DNA from: Candidatus Hydrogenedentota bacterium
GTDB lineage: Bacteria > UBA8481 > J006
Reading direction: 5' to 3'
Length of the DNA stretch: 64,000 nucleotides
Assembly: GCA_003697085.1 (NCBI GenBank)
Contig: RFFU01000040.1
Location: 1-64,000, forward strand
Shown here in pieces: positions 25,689 to 35,026 of this stretch (positions are counted from its first letter, which is position 1; every line of letters begins with the position of its first letter). The translations under genes were made by a program, and so were the position numbers. The notes under the pieces are model-generated. The model was given only the letters and a program-made list of their open reading frames with translations. It was not told where the DNA came from and did no database searches.

Positions 25689-26912
25689 ATGTCGAATATT
25701 CGGAATGAATCGAATGGTCCGATCCGGCTGGAGATGTTCAAAACTCCGGAATCGATCCGAGAAGAAATGGGAAACCGAGACCTTTATTTTTGGGGAGTGG
25801 GAGAGTGGTTTGAGAAAACCATTCGGAGGTGTGGGTTGCGACCGAAGTACGTTGTGGATTCCAACCCGGCTTTGACCGGTGGAACGACGATGGGTGTTCC
25901 CATAGTGAGTCCGGAAACCTTTTTTCGAGATAAACAACCAAAATACCTTGTTATAACGACAGGATCCTATGAGAGCGTAGTGGAAGCACTTATACGAAAG
26001 GGCGTTTCGGAATCGTGTTATTGTTGTACTCCCTTATTGAAAAACATGTATTTGGGACGCCGCCTAAAATGTGTTGATCAGACATTGGTTTTCTCGGTTG
26101 CCGACCAGGAGACGGGAGGTATTTTTCGGTATCGAATCCGTGATAAGACATTGACTCGTTGGTATCAAGGAAAATGTCGCGGGTTGATCCGTTATCCCGG
26201 GGGCTATGCATTTGTCGACGAACTTCACGGAATGCGCTTGATGGACAAGAAGGGAAACATTTTCCAGTCGTTCGATTTTCCCGAAGTAAACAGTTTGGTC
26301 GGTTTGACCTATGACGAGGATCACAGGCGTTTTTATATCGTAGATAGCGGGCGGGACAAAATTTTGGTCGTAAGCGAGGAGGGGGAATTAGAGAAAATGC
26401 TTTCGTTTAGTGAAAAGTATGAGGAGGATGGGATAGAGCACCACCATTTGAATGACATTTGTTATTATGAGGGGCGATTATATCTGTCATTATTTTCCTT
26501 ATCAGGAACGTGGCAAATCGGAGGGTACGACGGTTGCATCGTAGAAACTGATCTTTCGTTGCAAAGGATCTCAAGTCCCCTCGTCAGCAATCTCTGGATG
26601 CCCCACACCATAACATACATCAACAACGAACTCTTTTATGTCGAAAGTATGCGAGGTCGGATAGTTCGCAATACCTGGATGGAAGTTGTGCGATACCCAG
26701 CTTTTATTCGGGGGTTTGCTTGGGACGGTCAATTTTATTATGTAGGCCAGAGCGAAAATCGGTATTATGATCGACTGGCTCGCGAAGCCAGCGTAATACC
26801 AGTGACCTGCTGCATTCACGTCTTCGATCCAGAGAGCAGGGCGTCCCGTGAGCACGTCTTCGATCAGTTTGAAAACATCCACGATATCGTGATTGCTCAT
26901 AGTTCCGTTTAA
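25689..26912 (+). CDS. fusion of a Rossmann-like nucleotide-binding domain and a beta-propeller-like domain
   Basis: 407 residues. The N-terminal 120 residues resemble the Rossmann-like domains found in surface-glycan genes: DLYFWGVGEWFEKTIRRCG, PKYVVDSNPAL, MGVPIVSPETFF, KYLVITTGSYESVVEALIRK. The C-terminal 280 residues consist of repeated beta strands of 40-50 residues (GLTYDEDHRRFYIVDSGRDK, HHHLNDICYYEGRLYLSLF, WMPHTITYINNELFYVES), the pattern of a six-bladed propeller; DUF4915-type proteins are a possible relative. The gene is AT-richer than its neighbours and stands alone, which suggests transfer. A link to flagellin or surface glycosylation is possible from context only. Confidence 0.6.
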   Translation: MSNIRNESNGPIRLEMFKTPESIREEMGNRDLYFWGVGEWFEKTIRRCGLRPKYVVDSNPALTGGTTMGVPIVSPETFFRDKQPKYLVITTGSYESVVEALIRKGVSESCYCCTPLLKNMYLGRRLKCVDQTLVFSVADQETGGIFRYRIRDKTLTRWYQGKCRGLIRYPGGYAFVDELHGMRLMDKKGNIFQSFDFPEVNSLVGLTYDEDHRRFYIVDSGRDKILVVSEEGELEKMLSFSEKYEEDGIEHHHLNDICYYEGRLYLSLFSLSGTWQIGGYDGCIVETDLSLQRISSPLVSNLWMPHTITYINNELFYVESMRGRIVRNTWMEVVRYPAFIRGFAWDGQFYYVGQSENRYYDRLAREASVIPVTCCIHVFDPESRASREHVFDQFENIHDIVIAHSSV

Positions 26913-27042
26913 CCGAATTCCTTCTCGTTATTCCGAAAGAGAGAAAGGGTAAGCGAGGGGAAAATATAGTGCGATTTTGGCGGCATGGCTCACATTCCGC
27001 ACTTCGGATCGGCGTTTTCGGTTTCTTGTAACTAGCGTGTAA

Positions 27043-27423
27043 TCAGGCCTTCGGGCTGGTTTTGCCCCGTATAATCTTCATCGAACTTTGCTCCCATTCG
27101 CGCAAAAGAGACGAAATCTCCCGCTTGTTCTCGATCGCGCGCTTGAGTTTCTCGACTTCCTCCGGCTTGAGAACGGTATGCCTGAGGCGCCCATCCTCAA
27201 GACGGCTCCACTCATGGTATGGACCGTGCCGGGCCTCGGGATCGGTGTGACAACGGCACGTCTTCTTTCCGCAGACTTTCCTTCTGGTATGCAGTGTTCC
27301 GGAACAGACGAGATCCATCGAAAGAATTCGTTTCTGGATCTCCTTGATCCTTCGCCGGGGATCCTTTTCGGCTCGTTTTGATCTCCCCGAACTTTTTTCT
27401 CTTTTTTTGCTTGACAACCTCAT
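27043..27423 (-). CDS. DUF6788-type small protein associated with the transposase
   Basis: 126 residues. A very basic N terminus (about 1-35) is followed by a compact domain with VCGKKTCRCHTDPEARHGPY, TVLKPEEVEKLKRAIENKRE and a final helix. The Cys/His cluster (C-x4-C-x-C-H) may bind metal. Such proteins commonly sit next to transposases; their role is unknown. ATG 27423 is only about 5 bases downstream of the start point predicted from the divergent promoter, so the message could be leaderless; a later start such as ATG 27318 is possible. Confidence 0.6.
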   Translation of the reverse strand: MRLSSKKREKSSGRSKRAEKDPRRRIKEIQKRILSMDLVCSGTLHTRRKVCGKKTCRCHTDPEARHGPYHEWSRLEDGRLRHTVLKPEEVEKLKRAIENKREISSLLREWEQSSMKIIRGKTSPKA

Positions 27424-27464
27424 AATCTGGCGATATTATAATCGCCGGATTGAGGTCTTGTCAA
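27411..27464. promoter_or_regulatory. face-to-face overlapping promoters within a palindrome
   Basis: Plus strand: TTGACA (27411-27416), 17 bases, TATTAT (27434-27439), reading into the transposase. Minus strand: TTGACA (27464-27459), 18 bases, TATAAT (27440-27435), reading into the DUF6788 gene. The two -10 boxes occupy nearly the same bases, and the whole block is an imperfect inverted repeat of about 25 bases per arm. Only one promoter could be occupied at a time, and the symmetry would suit a dimeric repressor. Confidence 0.75.
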
Positions 27465-27472
27465 GGGAAAAG

Positions 27473-29193
27473 ATGATTTCTAGATCGAAAAACTCCGCTT
27501 CCCTCCGACTCGTGACGGAACGCCTTGGCCCGCTTCCGATCATCAACCGCTTTCTTGCTCGTCTCGATCTCGATTCGCTTCTTGACCGGTTCGTTCCGAC
27601 AGATGACAGAAGAGTGCGCCTTCGCTATTCCAAGGCGCTGGGAGTTTTCCTTCGGTCTATCCTGGTGGAACGAGAGCCGATCTATAGGCAGGAAGAGACG
27701 GTCCACATTCGCCACTCGGCATTCGGTATAACGGAGGAAGAAAGAGAGCGGATCTCGGATGACAGGATAGGGCGGAGCCTGGATCGCCTCTTCGACGCGG
27801 ATCGAGGAACTCTGCTGACCGAGGTTGTCATCAAGGCGGGAGAGGAATTCGGCTTGAAGTTCGAGGAGTTCCACAACGATACGACAGACAATCCGCTTCT
27901 GTGGGCGTTATCGAGAGGCGAAGGGACGGTCTATCAGGGGAAACCGGGCCCCATGGATAACCCGGGGGTATTCGAAGGATCACAGGCCGGACCTGAAACA
28001 ACTTTTGTATCTTCTCACGACCTCCTCGGATGGCGGGGTCCCCGTCCAGTTTCGGTGCGACTCCCGGAATGTGAACGATTCGACGACACGCATCGAGACA
28101 TGGGAGGCGCTATGTTCCATCGCAGGGGGGGCGGGCTTTCTCTATGTGGCCGATTCCAAACTCTGCACCCGCGAGAACATGGATTACATCGATAAAAGAG
28201 GCGGAAGATTCATAACGGTGATACCGAGATCCCGCCTGGAGGATCGCGAGTTCAGGGAATGGATCCAGAAGAACGATCCGCCGCGGGAACAGGTGTGGGA
28301 CCGGCCGAATCCCAGGAAGAAATGGGGACCGCGGGATCGATGGTGGGTGTATCGCTATCATTTACCTTCGAGAGAAGCGTGGCCGATCATCTGGGTCTTC
28401 AGTTCGCTCTTGGCCGTGAAACAAGAAGAGACGAGAAGGAGGCAAATTTCTTCAAGCCGAAGAGGAACTGGGAGATCTGAAGAAGCAACTGGCCAGTTCT
28501 CGAACGCGGCGGCGAGGACGAGGGAAGATCGGAGAGAAGATAGAGGAGATCCTTACGCGGACCCACACCGCGAGGTATATCGATGTGCGGATCGTAACCC
28601 GGGAGGATCATAGTTACAGGCAGGAGCGACGAGGACGCCCGGGCTCGGATACGCGATACCGGAGAATCACGAAGAGGCGTCACGACATCGAATGGTCGCT
28701 CAACGATGAAAAGATCGCTTACGATCGCAAAAGCGACGGGCTGTATCCACTTCTCACGAACGATCGGACTCTCTCGGCGCGCCAGGTACTCGAGGCGCAT
28801 AAAAGGCAGCCGTCCGTGGAAGGACGCTTTCGGGACCTCAAATCGGTCAACGAGATAGCCCCGATTTTCCTCAAGAACGAAGGGAGAATCGAGGCGCTCT
28901 TCTTTCTCTATTTCCTCGCGCTTCTCGTGCAGGGACTCATCGAGCGTGAAGTCCGGCAATCGATGCGAAGAAAGGAAATCGAGGAGTTGCCCATATATCC
29001 GGAGGAGAGGAGCGGCAAGAGTCCAACCGCCGAGCAGATACTGCGGCTTTTCGGCCTGATCGAGCGTCATCGGCTGATGAAGCACGGGGCCCTCGTCCAG
29101 ACATTCGTTACTGAACTGACGGAACTACAGAAAACGGTGCTAAAATTGCTCGGGGTATCCGAATCAGCCTACAAGGACCTTGAAGACATGTGA
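27473..29193 (+). pseudogene. IS1634-family transposase, two frameshifts
   Basis: The coding sequence runs in three successive frames. The first part (27473 to about 27890) has LGPLPIINRFLARLDLDSLL and ends at FEEFHNDTT, the DDE-strand motif. The second (about 27890 to 28440) restores RFCGRYREAKG, YSKDHRPDLKQLLYLLTT and FLYVADSKLCTREN, which carries a catalytic Asp. The third (about 28440 to 29193) has RYITKRRHDIEW-type sequence (seen as RITKRRHDIEW), then YPLLTNDRTLS and PSVEGRFRDLKS with the catalytic Glu region. Two separate indels make it inactive as read, unless they are sequencing errors. Start ATG 27473 follows AAGGGAAA. Confidence 0.85.
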
Positions 29194-29473
29194 CCGAAAT
29201 TCACCGAAAACCGTCGGTGAGATGTACGGAAGGTGAGGCATGCTGGTAATGGAGTCCGGGTTTTTCTGTCCGCGGCGCCATCCCTCTCATTTTTTCCTAA
29301 ACGGCCGCGTTTTTCCTGGTTTTTCCACTCCCTTTCTTAAGCGACTTTGTGCGCCGGGCGAAGAGGGAACTATACTTACAGACTGTGAAGAGATCACAAT
29401 GAAAATTTGCATGAATGGCCTCGGAAACGAAAAGGAAATAGGAATTTTGTGGACGACGTTCTTTTCTAAAAGT

Positions 29474-30370
29474 TCATAATTGCGACAGCACGTCAGGATC
29501 GAGAGGACAAAGACGTCGCGAGCGGGTCAGTGGTATGCCTCGAAGAGTTTCACCGGACGACGGGGCTATTTTCCATACCAGTGTCACTGCCCCGGGAACG
29601 GTGAAATCTCTTCTTTCATCCCGGCGGGCTTCCTCCTTCAACCAAAGGACGCCTGGCTCTTCCTTCCCAACGCCGCCGGCCAATACAAAAGCGCCCCACA
29701 GGACCCGGTGTAGATCTGTATCTCTACACGCGGTTTTTTCTTTCTTTTCAAAAGATCTTGCTCTTGTGAAGCATTTGAGTGTGCCGCCGATCGCGATCAA
29801 ATACTCCTCTAAATCCAAATCTCCCCCCATAATTTCGATTGCAGAAGAGAGAATACGGGGATGCCGACGCAGATTCTCGAAGAAGGGTGAAACGAAGTTC
29901 GGCCAGCGAATTCCCGCAACCGCATCTTCTTCCAGAAAGTCGAAAGGAACTCCGGCTGCGGTCTCGTGCAGAAGAATGGGATCGCTGTGCAGGCCGACGC
30001 GCCGATAGAGGCGGGTACGGGAGGACAAGTCCATGGCGATTCCCAAAATTTCGCCTTTCATTTTCATCTGCGAGAGTCTTCCGGCGGAAACCCATTCCCC
30101 CGTTGAAAGGTGCTGACGGAGTTTCGTGGCTTCCTTATTTGAGAAACCCGGGCCGGGAATTATCGAAAGGGGGGCGAATCCGCTTTCGAAAGAACGGCGC
30201 GCCGTTTCCGGAGGTGATTCTGTTCTTTCTTCAGCAGGCCTTGCGGCCTCTTCTTCGGAAGCTTCCGTGTAATTCGTCCGCAGATGCCGCGGCAACCCTC
30301 CACGCTTCCATGCCCGCAGAAATTCCCGCGCAAAAGCTTTTACCGACCTCACAAATGGTCGTTGTCGCAT
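29474..30370 (-). CDS. orphan protein, unrecognised
   Basis: 298 residues. The basic N terminus (about 1-35) precedes an acidic linker (38-60) and a mixed alpha/beta domain (about 65-298). No signal peptide or membrane helix. There is a faint likeness to phytanoyl-CoA dioxygenase-type folds (late strands around VPGAVTLVWKIAPSSG and an R-rich end), but no clear His-x-Asp metal site, so I do not assign it. ATG 30370 has GGGGAG six bases upstream. It lies between the decayed IS and fumC without operon partners. Confidence 0.45.
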   Translation of the reverse strand: MRQRPFVRSVKAFAREFLRAWKRGGLPRHLRTNYTEASEEEAARPAEERTESPPETARRSFESGFAPLSIIPGPGFSNKEATKLRQHLSTGEWVSAGRLSQMKMKGEILGIAMDLSSRTRLYRRVGLHSDPILLHETAAGVPFDFLEEDAVAGIRWPNFVSPFFENLRRHPRILSSAIEIMGGDLDLEEYLIAIGGTLKCFTRARSFEKKEKTACRDTDLHRVLWGAFVLAGGVGKEEPGVLWLKEEARRDERRDFTVPGAVTLVWKIAPSSGETLRGIPLTRSRRLCPLDPDVLSQL

Positions 30371-30709
30371 TTCTTCTCCCCTTTCTACTCTCCGCCCCGG
30401 GCTATCAAATCGGCCCCGAAAGAGACCGTTACCGAATATTTTTGTTTTGTGAAACGCAACTTTATAACCACTAAAAGTCTATGAGAAGGCTTTTGCATCC
30501 GGATGATGAGGGAAGGGAACGAGATATCGGAGAAAAACGGAGTCTCTTTCTTGTTCAAGGAGCGTGGGACGTTTAGTTCAGGCTTTCGTTTTTCTGTTTT
30601 TCGAGGTAAGTTCCTTCCGTTAGGTGGAAGGAGTCGGATGAAAAGGCGTTGACCGTAGAACGGAAGATAAAGAAAGACACTTGAGATGTAGGAAAGAGGA
30701 GGACGGAAT
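30371..30709. other. divergent spacer upstream of fumC
   Basis: About 340 bases between two divergently transcribed genes. It must hold the promoters for both; I see A/T-rich stretches near 30425-30480 but no convincing -35/-10 pair and no RNA gene. Confidence 0.4.
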
Positions 30710-32101
30710 ATGCAGTATCGTATTGAGACAGACAGTCTGGGAGAGGTGAAGGTGCCGGCGGACCGGTATTGGGGGGCGCAGACGGAACGTTCGCGAAAAA
30801 ACTTTCCGATCGGGGGCGAAAAGATGCCGGCGGAATTGATCCGTGCCTTTGGAATATTGAAAAAAGCAGCCGCCTTGGTGAATGCGGAACTGGGAACACT
30901 CCCTCGCGAAAAGGCGGATCTGATTACTCGGGCGGCCGACGAGGTTATAGATGGAAAACTTCTTGATCATTTTCCTCTCGTCGTCTGGCAGACGGGAAGC
31001 GGAACGCAGACAAATATGAACGCGAACGAGGTGATCGCCAATCGAGCGATTGAAATGGCCGGGGGAACGCTCGGATCGAAAAATCCCATTCATCCGAACG
31101 ACGATGTCAACAAGGCGCAGTCCTCGAACGATACCTTTCCCACCGCCATGCACATCGCCGTCGTGGAACGGATCCACCATCATCTTCTTCCTTCGCTCGA
31201 GAAGATTCGAGATGCACTGAGAGAGAAAGCCGACGCGTTTCGCGGCATCATCAAGATCGGTCGAACCCACCTTATGGACGCGACACCGTTGACGTTGGGG
31301 CAGGAATTTTCCGGATATGTTCAACAAATGGAAAACGGGATCGAACGGGTTCACGGCGCCTTGCCGCGCCTTTACGAACTGGCTTTGGGGGGGACGGCCG
31401 TGGGAACCGGGCTGAACACGCATCCGGAATTCGCGGAACGTTCCGCCGCGAAGATCGCGGAATTGACCGGTCTTCCTTTTGTAACGGCGCGGAACAAGTT
31501 CGAAGCCTTGGCCGCCCACGATGCGCTCGTTGAATTCAGCGGCGTACTCAAGACGATCGCTTGTTCGCTGATGAAAATCGCCAACGATATTCGTTGGCTC
31601 GGCTCGGGGCCCCGCTGTGGGCTCGCGGAGCTCGTTCTTCCAGCAAACGAACCGGGAAGTTCGATCATGCCGGGCAAGGTCAACCCGACGCAGTGCGAGG
31701 CGATGACGATGGTTTGTGTGCAGGTTCTCGGGAACGATGCGGCGGTGGGCGTCGCCGGCGCCTCCGGCAATTTCGAACTCAATGTCTTCAAGCCCGTCAT
31801 CGCGCATAACGTTCTTCGGTCCCTGACTCTGATCGCCGATGCCTGTTCGAGTTTCACGGACCGGTGTCTCAGAGGGATTGTTCCGAACGAAAGGAAGATC
31901 GCCGAACACCTATCCAATTCCCTGATGCTTGTAACGGCACTCAACCCCCACATCGGCTACGATAATGCGGCGAAGGTGGCGAAGAAGGCTCACGCGGAAG
32001 GGCTGACGTTGAAGCAGGCGGCGAAGGAACTGGGATTGCTTTCGGAAGAAGAGTTCTCGGAACTCGTGCGGCCCGAAAAGATGATCGGGCCTTCTTGCTG
32101 A
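30710..32101 (+). CDS. fumC: fumarate hydratase, class II
   Basis: 463 residues, standard for the homotetrameric, iron-independent FumC. Family blocks: [20 protein letters not shown] at the N terminus, [59 protein letters not shown] and the lyase signature [11 protein letters not shown]. It converts fumarate to malate in the TCA cycle. Start ATG 30710 follows AGAGGAGG. It is monocistronic as far as can be seen: the downstream spacer is repeat-filled and the next gene is 644 bp away. Confidence 0.97.
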   Translation: MQYRIETDSLGEVKVPADRYWGAQTERSRKNFPIGGEKMPAELIRAFGILKKAAALVNAELGTLPREKADLITRAADEVIDGKLLDHFPLVVWQTGSGTQTNMNANEVIANRAIEMAGGTLGSKNPIHPNDDVNKAQSSNDTFPTAMHIAVVERIHHHLLPSLEKIRDALREKADAFRGIIKIGRTHLMDATPLTLGQEFSGYVQQMENGIERVHGALPRLYELALGGTAVGTGLNTHPEFAERSAAKIAELTGLPFVTARNKFEALAAHDALVEFSGVLKTIACSLMKIANDIRWLGSGPRCGLAELVLPANEPGSSIMPGKVNPTQCEAMTMVCVQVLGNDAAVGVAGASGNFELNVFKPVIAHNVLRSLTLIADACSSFTDRCLRGIVPNERKIAEHLSNSLMLVTALNPHIGYDNAAKVAKKAHAEGLTLKQAAKELGLLSEEEFSELVRPEKMIGPSC

Positions 32102-32108
32102 CGGTTTC

Positions 32109-32440
32109 AACCACGGACCGCGAAGAGGGAAGATGCATCTGAGGGGACCACGGAAGACACGGAAGACGCGGAAAAAGGGTTTGCCACAGAGACACGGAGA
32201 CACAGAGAATTGGGGGAGGGAACGAAGGAAAAGAGAAAATCGACGAAAAGGACGCCCCACTTTCCCGTCAATCGGCAAAGAAACGAAAAACGGTGGACGA
32301 AAACGGTGAACGAAAGGACCACGGAACACACGGAATGACACGGAAGGGGAGGGGACCATGGAACACACGGAAAAAAGAGAAAGGCAAAAGTCAAAAGTCA
32401 AAAATCAGAAGGCAAAGGGAAAAAGGCGAGGGTAGGGTTG
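32109..32440. repeat. CACGGAA / CACAGAGACACGG spacer repeats
   Basis: The spacer after fumC carries several degenerate CCACGGAAGACACGGAAG units (32109-32170 and 32315-32370), a TTGCCACAGAGACACGGAGA segment (about 32180-32205), and an AAAGGCAAAAGTCAAAAGTC block (32385-32430). The same unit families appear at 16908-17060 and 63543-63607. No gene. From 32440 to 32745 I see nothing recognisable. Confidence 0.7.
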
Positions 32441-32745
32441 AGGGCTAGGACAAGGACAAGAAAGAGGAGGATCGAAGCGGGGTGAAAGAGGGGCGCACCG
32501 GGACGCCCGTCACTTCATCGTTTCCGTTTACCTACGCGGCGAAACATACTTTGACGTCCTCGCCCCTTCCCGCGGTTCCGGCATCGCGCTCTTGACGTTC
32601 GGATTGGTTACGGCGTACCATCTCTCGTAACGCGTTTGTAACCCAGGGTAATCTCCCGCGTCGGAACTCTTGGAGAGGGGCGGGTGGAGCGTTCGGCGGA
32701 AGAGGTCAATGAGATCGAGAAGGACGGAAGAGGAGGCGGCGAAAA

Positions 32746-34674
32746 ATGAAACGATCAATGAGGCGCATTATCTTTGCGTTAGTGGTGTTGGGAGGGGGGA
32801 TATTCGGTTCGGTCCTTTCGACGAAAGCGGTGGTCCTGTCGAACAACGATCTGGCGGGGAACTGGAATCTGGCGGCCGGATACGCAACCGGCGTCGCATC
32901 GGGAACAATCACATTCCAGAACGGCGCGCCGTTCGGGCGCCGGAGCGCCGGGGTGGACACGGTTGTTTTCGACGACGGGCAGACGGATGTCAGCGGAGCG
33001 GGAGCATTGATCAGCCTGAACGAGGTGGCGGAATCCTACGTCGTCTTTTCCGATGGAACCTTCATGGCGGATACGACGGAAGCGGGTCTGGCGGGTAAAT
33101 TGGTGGACACCTCGCCGCAGGACCGCGTGGTCGGAGCGATAGCGGACACGGGAGCGAACGGTATCTTTTTCGCCTTGCGTCTCTTGGCGAACGGAACCGA
33201 CGATCTCTACGTCGGTATCGCTCGGAATTCTCTCGATTCGAGCCAAATTGCGAAGAAGGGGGATACCTTCATCGGGGCGGCCTTGTTCAACGCGCCCGGG
33301 TACCCCGGCGGTCCCGACGTGGCCGTCTTCGCCCTGGGGCGAAACGACACCTTCTTCACCGTTTCGACGATGAACCTCGGGGCGACGACTCCGGACAGCA
33401 AGATCGGGGGGACGGCGGACACCAGCGGCATCGGAGGGATGTTTGTATTCCGTCCGGATTCGGCGTTGACGGAGTGGGCCGCGGGAGACCTCTCGAATTT
33501 TGACGACACGTCCGCGGAGTATCGCGTCATCGTTTCGGCGGATACGAGTCTCGGGGTGATCGTGAGGGATACGACGCCGTTGGCTCAGCGGGAGCAATTG
33601 ATCGCCTTCATGGTGGACCCGGAGCCGGCGTTGGATACGGCGCTTCTTTTCGGTCCGTGGCAGGCGGGGGCGGCGATCGCTGAGACGGGAGCGCTTAACG
33701 CGACGATGGGATTTTTCGAGTTTCGAGGTGACGGCACGGGCAGTTTCAACAACGGCGAACCGCCTCCGGGAATGTTCATCGACACCGACGTACGTTATCT
33801 CGTCAAGGAAGACGATCTCGGAGGTATTCTTTCGGCTCCGCAAAAGTATTACGAGGTTACCTTTCGTCCAGGACCGGAGCCGCCCGTAACCGCGCGTTTT
33901 TATCTTGCACGCGGGGCCCGGTTCGCCATTGCGTTCGGTGATACGAATGCGGACGAGTTCATCGCGGTCGCGGCCCGCCGTCTCAATGCGGTGAACAATC
34001 ATTTCTCCTTCGGCGCGCCCGATACACCGATTCAAGAACAGGGGTTGGCGGTCGGAATGGTCGTGGAAACGGGTGCAACCGAGGCTCCGCCAACCTTCTC
34101 GATGTCCCAACTCGATTCGAGCAACGTCTTGATACAGAATTTCGAGGCGTTACGGGACACGGATGTCAGGAATGCGGGAGTCGAAACGATCGCCGTGGCC
34201 GTCTCGATAGTTCCGGACACCACGATTCTCGATCCGGATTCCGTCATCATAACGCTGGATCTACGGGGGTCCTCGGCCGACACAGGCAACGGAACCTTTC
34301 TTGTTCCTCTCGTCTTCAACGACTCGACGGGACTTTGGGAGCGGGTTCCGGAATCGTTGATCGTGAGTCGGGAGAACGGAATCGTCACCTATCACGCCCC
34401 TCACTTCTCCGTGCAAGGAGGAGGAAACGGTTCTTCCTCTTCCTCGACCACCGTGGCGAAGAGTGACAATGTCTGTTTGATCGCGGCGTCCCCCGTTCTG
34501 ACAAGGGTTCTTCCTGTGATGCTTCTGCGTTTCGCAAGAGACGGTGTTCTCGATTCGATGGCCGGTCGGAGTTTGGTGACGTTCTACTACGGTAAGTTCG
34601 TCGCGGGAGGCCTGTTTCTGTTCTTTGGAGTCTTCCTGGCGATGGCGGCTCGCCGGAGGCGCAAGGAGGGATAG
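32746..34674 (+). CDS. secreted beta-rich protein with CFI-box-like C-terminal anchor
   Basis: 642 residues. A signal peptide spans about 1-28 (RRIIFALVVLGGGIFGSVLS, then TKA). The body (about 30-570) is beta-rich with repeated strands such as VVLSNNDLAGNW, MGFFEFRGDGTGSFNNGE and IFFALRLLANGTDDLYVG; no enzyme motif is visible. A Ser-rich linker precedes the C-terminal module CLIAAS...LLRFARDGVLDSMAGRSLVTFYY, then a membrane helix (about 618-635) and an RRRRK tail. That end resembles the CFI-box C-terminal domain, so the protein is probably surface-displayed. ATG 32746 follows GAGGAGG. A strong terminator follows. Confidence 0.7.
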   Translation: MKRSMRRIIFALVVLGGGIFGSVLSTKAVVLSNNDLAGNWNLAAGYATGVASGTITFQNGAPFGRRSAGVDTVVFDDGQTDVSGAGALISLNEVAESYVVFSDGTFMADTTEAGLAGKLVDTSPQDRVVGAIADTGANGIFFALRLLANGTDDLYVGIARNSLDSSQIAKKGDTFIGAALFNAPGYPGGPDVAVFALGRNDTFFTVSTMNLGATTPDSKIGGTADTSGIGGMFVFRPDSALTEWAAGDLSNFDDTSAEYRVIVSADTSLGVIVRDTTPLAQREQLIAFMVDPEPALDTALLFGPWQAGAAIAETGALNATMGFFEFRGDGTGSFNNGEPPPGMFIDTDVRYLVKEDDLGGILSAPQKYYEVTFRPGPEPPVTARFYLARGARFAIAFGDTNADEFIAVAARRLNAVNNHFSFGAPDTPIQEQGLAVGMVVETGATEAPPTFSMSQLDSSNVLIQNFEALRDTDVRNAGVETIAVAVSIVPDTTILDPDSVIITLDLRGSSADTGNGTFLVPLVFNDSTGLWERVPESLIVSRENGIVTYHAPHFSVQGGGNGSSSSSTTVAKSDNVCLIAASPVLTRVLPVMLLRFARDGVLDSMAGRSLVTFYYGKFVAGGLFLFFGVFLAMAARRRRKEG

Positions 34675-34694
34675 AAACCATCAGAAACGAGAGC

Positions 34695-34735
34695 GGCGGA
34701 ACACATCGAGAGTGTTCCGCCACTTTTCTTTTTCC
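34695..34735 (+). terminator. rho-independent terminator
   Basis: A perfect 10-bp stem GGCGGAACAC / GTGTTCCGCC (34695-34704, 34712-34721) with a 7-base loop is followed by ACTTTTCTTTTTCC. It lies 20 bases after the secreted protein gene and separates it from the transport cluster. Confidence 0.9.
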
Positions 34736-34895
34736 TCCTCTTCCTTCTCACCCCCGTGGTTCAACCTGTTCGTCTGGCAGGCGTGCATGAGATATCGTTA
34801 GCCTTCCGCAGGACCTTTAGGGCCTGCGTTATCGGAATCGGCATTCCTGAAATTCGATTGAACCGGTTTAGATTCTCGAAATCCGCGAAATGGTG

Positions 34896-34924
34896 TTGAC
34901 ACGGCCTCCTCTTCGGGGAATGAT
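34896..34924 (+). promoter_or_regulatory. candidate promoter of the alpha-glucan cluster
   Basis: TTGACA (34896-34901), 17 bases, AATGAT (34919-34924; four of six matches to TATAAT). It lies about 100 bases upstream of the first permease gene in a spacer of roughly 300 bases after the terminator. No regulator gene or clear operator is adjacent. Confidence 0.4.
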
Positions 34925-35026
34925 TCCTCGGTCTCCAGTAACGAGGTACTTGCCTTCGGCGGCGAAGAGAGAGAAGATCGAGGGCGTGCCGAGGACGAAA
35001 CCAAGCGGAGAGGGCCTTTAAGAGTT

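Larger units (their letters stand above)
27014..29211. mobile_element. decayed IS1634-type insertion sequence
   Basis: The unit contains a DUF6788-type ORF on the minus strand and a broken IS1634-family transposase on the plus strand, with a shared palindromic promoter region between them. The borders are tentative: a 9-base inverted pair GTTTTCGGT (27014-27022) and ACCGAAAAC (29203-29211) flanks both genes, but it is short and no target duplication was identified. Confidence 0.55.

Noticed and set aside
27880-27900. Programmed ribosomal frameshift in the transposase
   Set aside because: Two shifts at unrelated sites without a slippery heptamer or a following stem point to mutation or sequence error instead.
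29240-29479. 79-codon plus-strand frame after the IS
   Set aside because: No recognisable sequence, no neighbours in the same orientation and it overlaps the end of the minus-strand orphan gene.
32528-32758. 76-codon minus-strand frame upstream of the secreted protein gene
   Set aside because: It covers the ribosome-binding site and start of the plus-strand gene, and its product has no structure or match.
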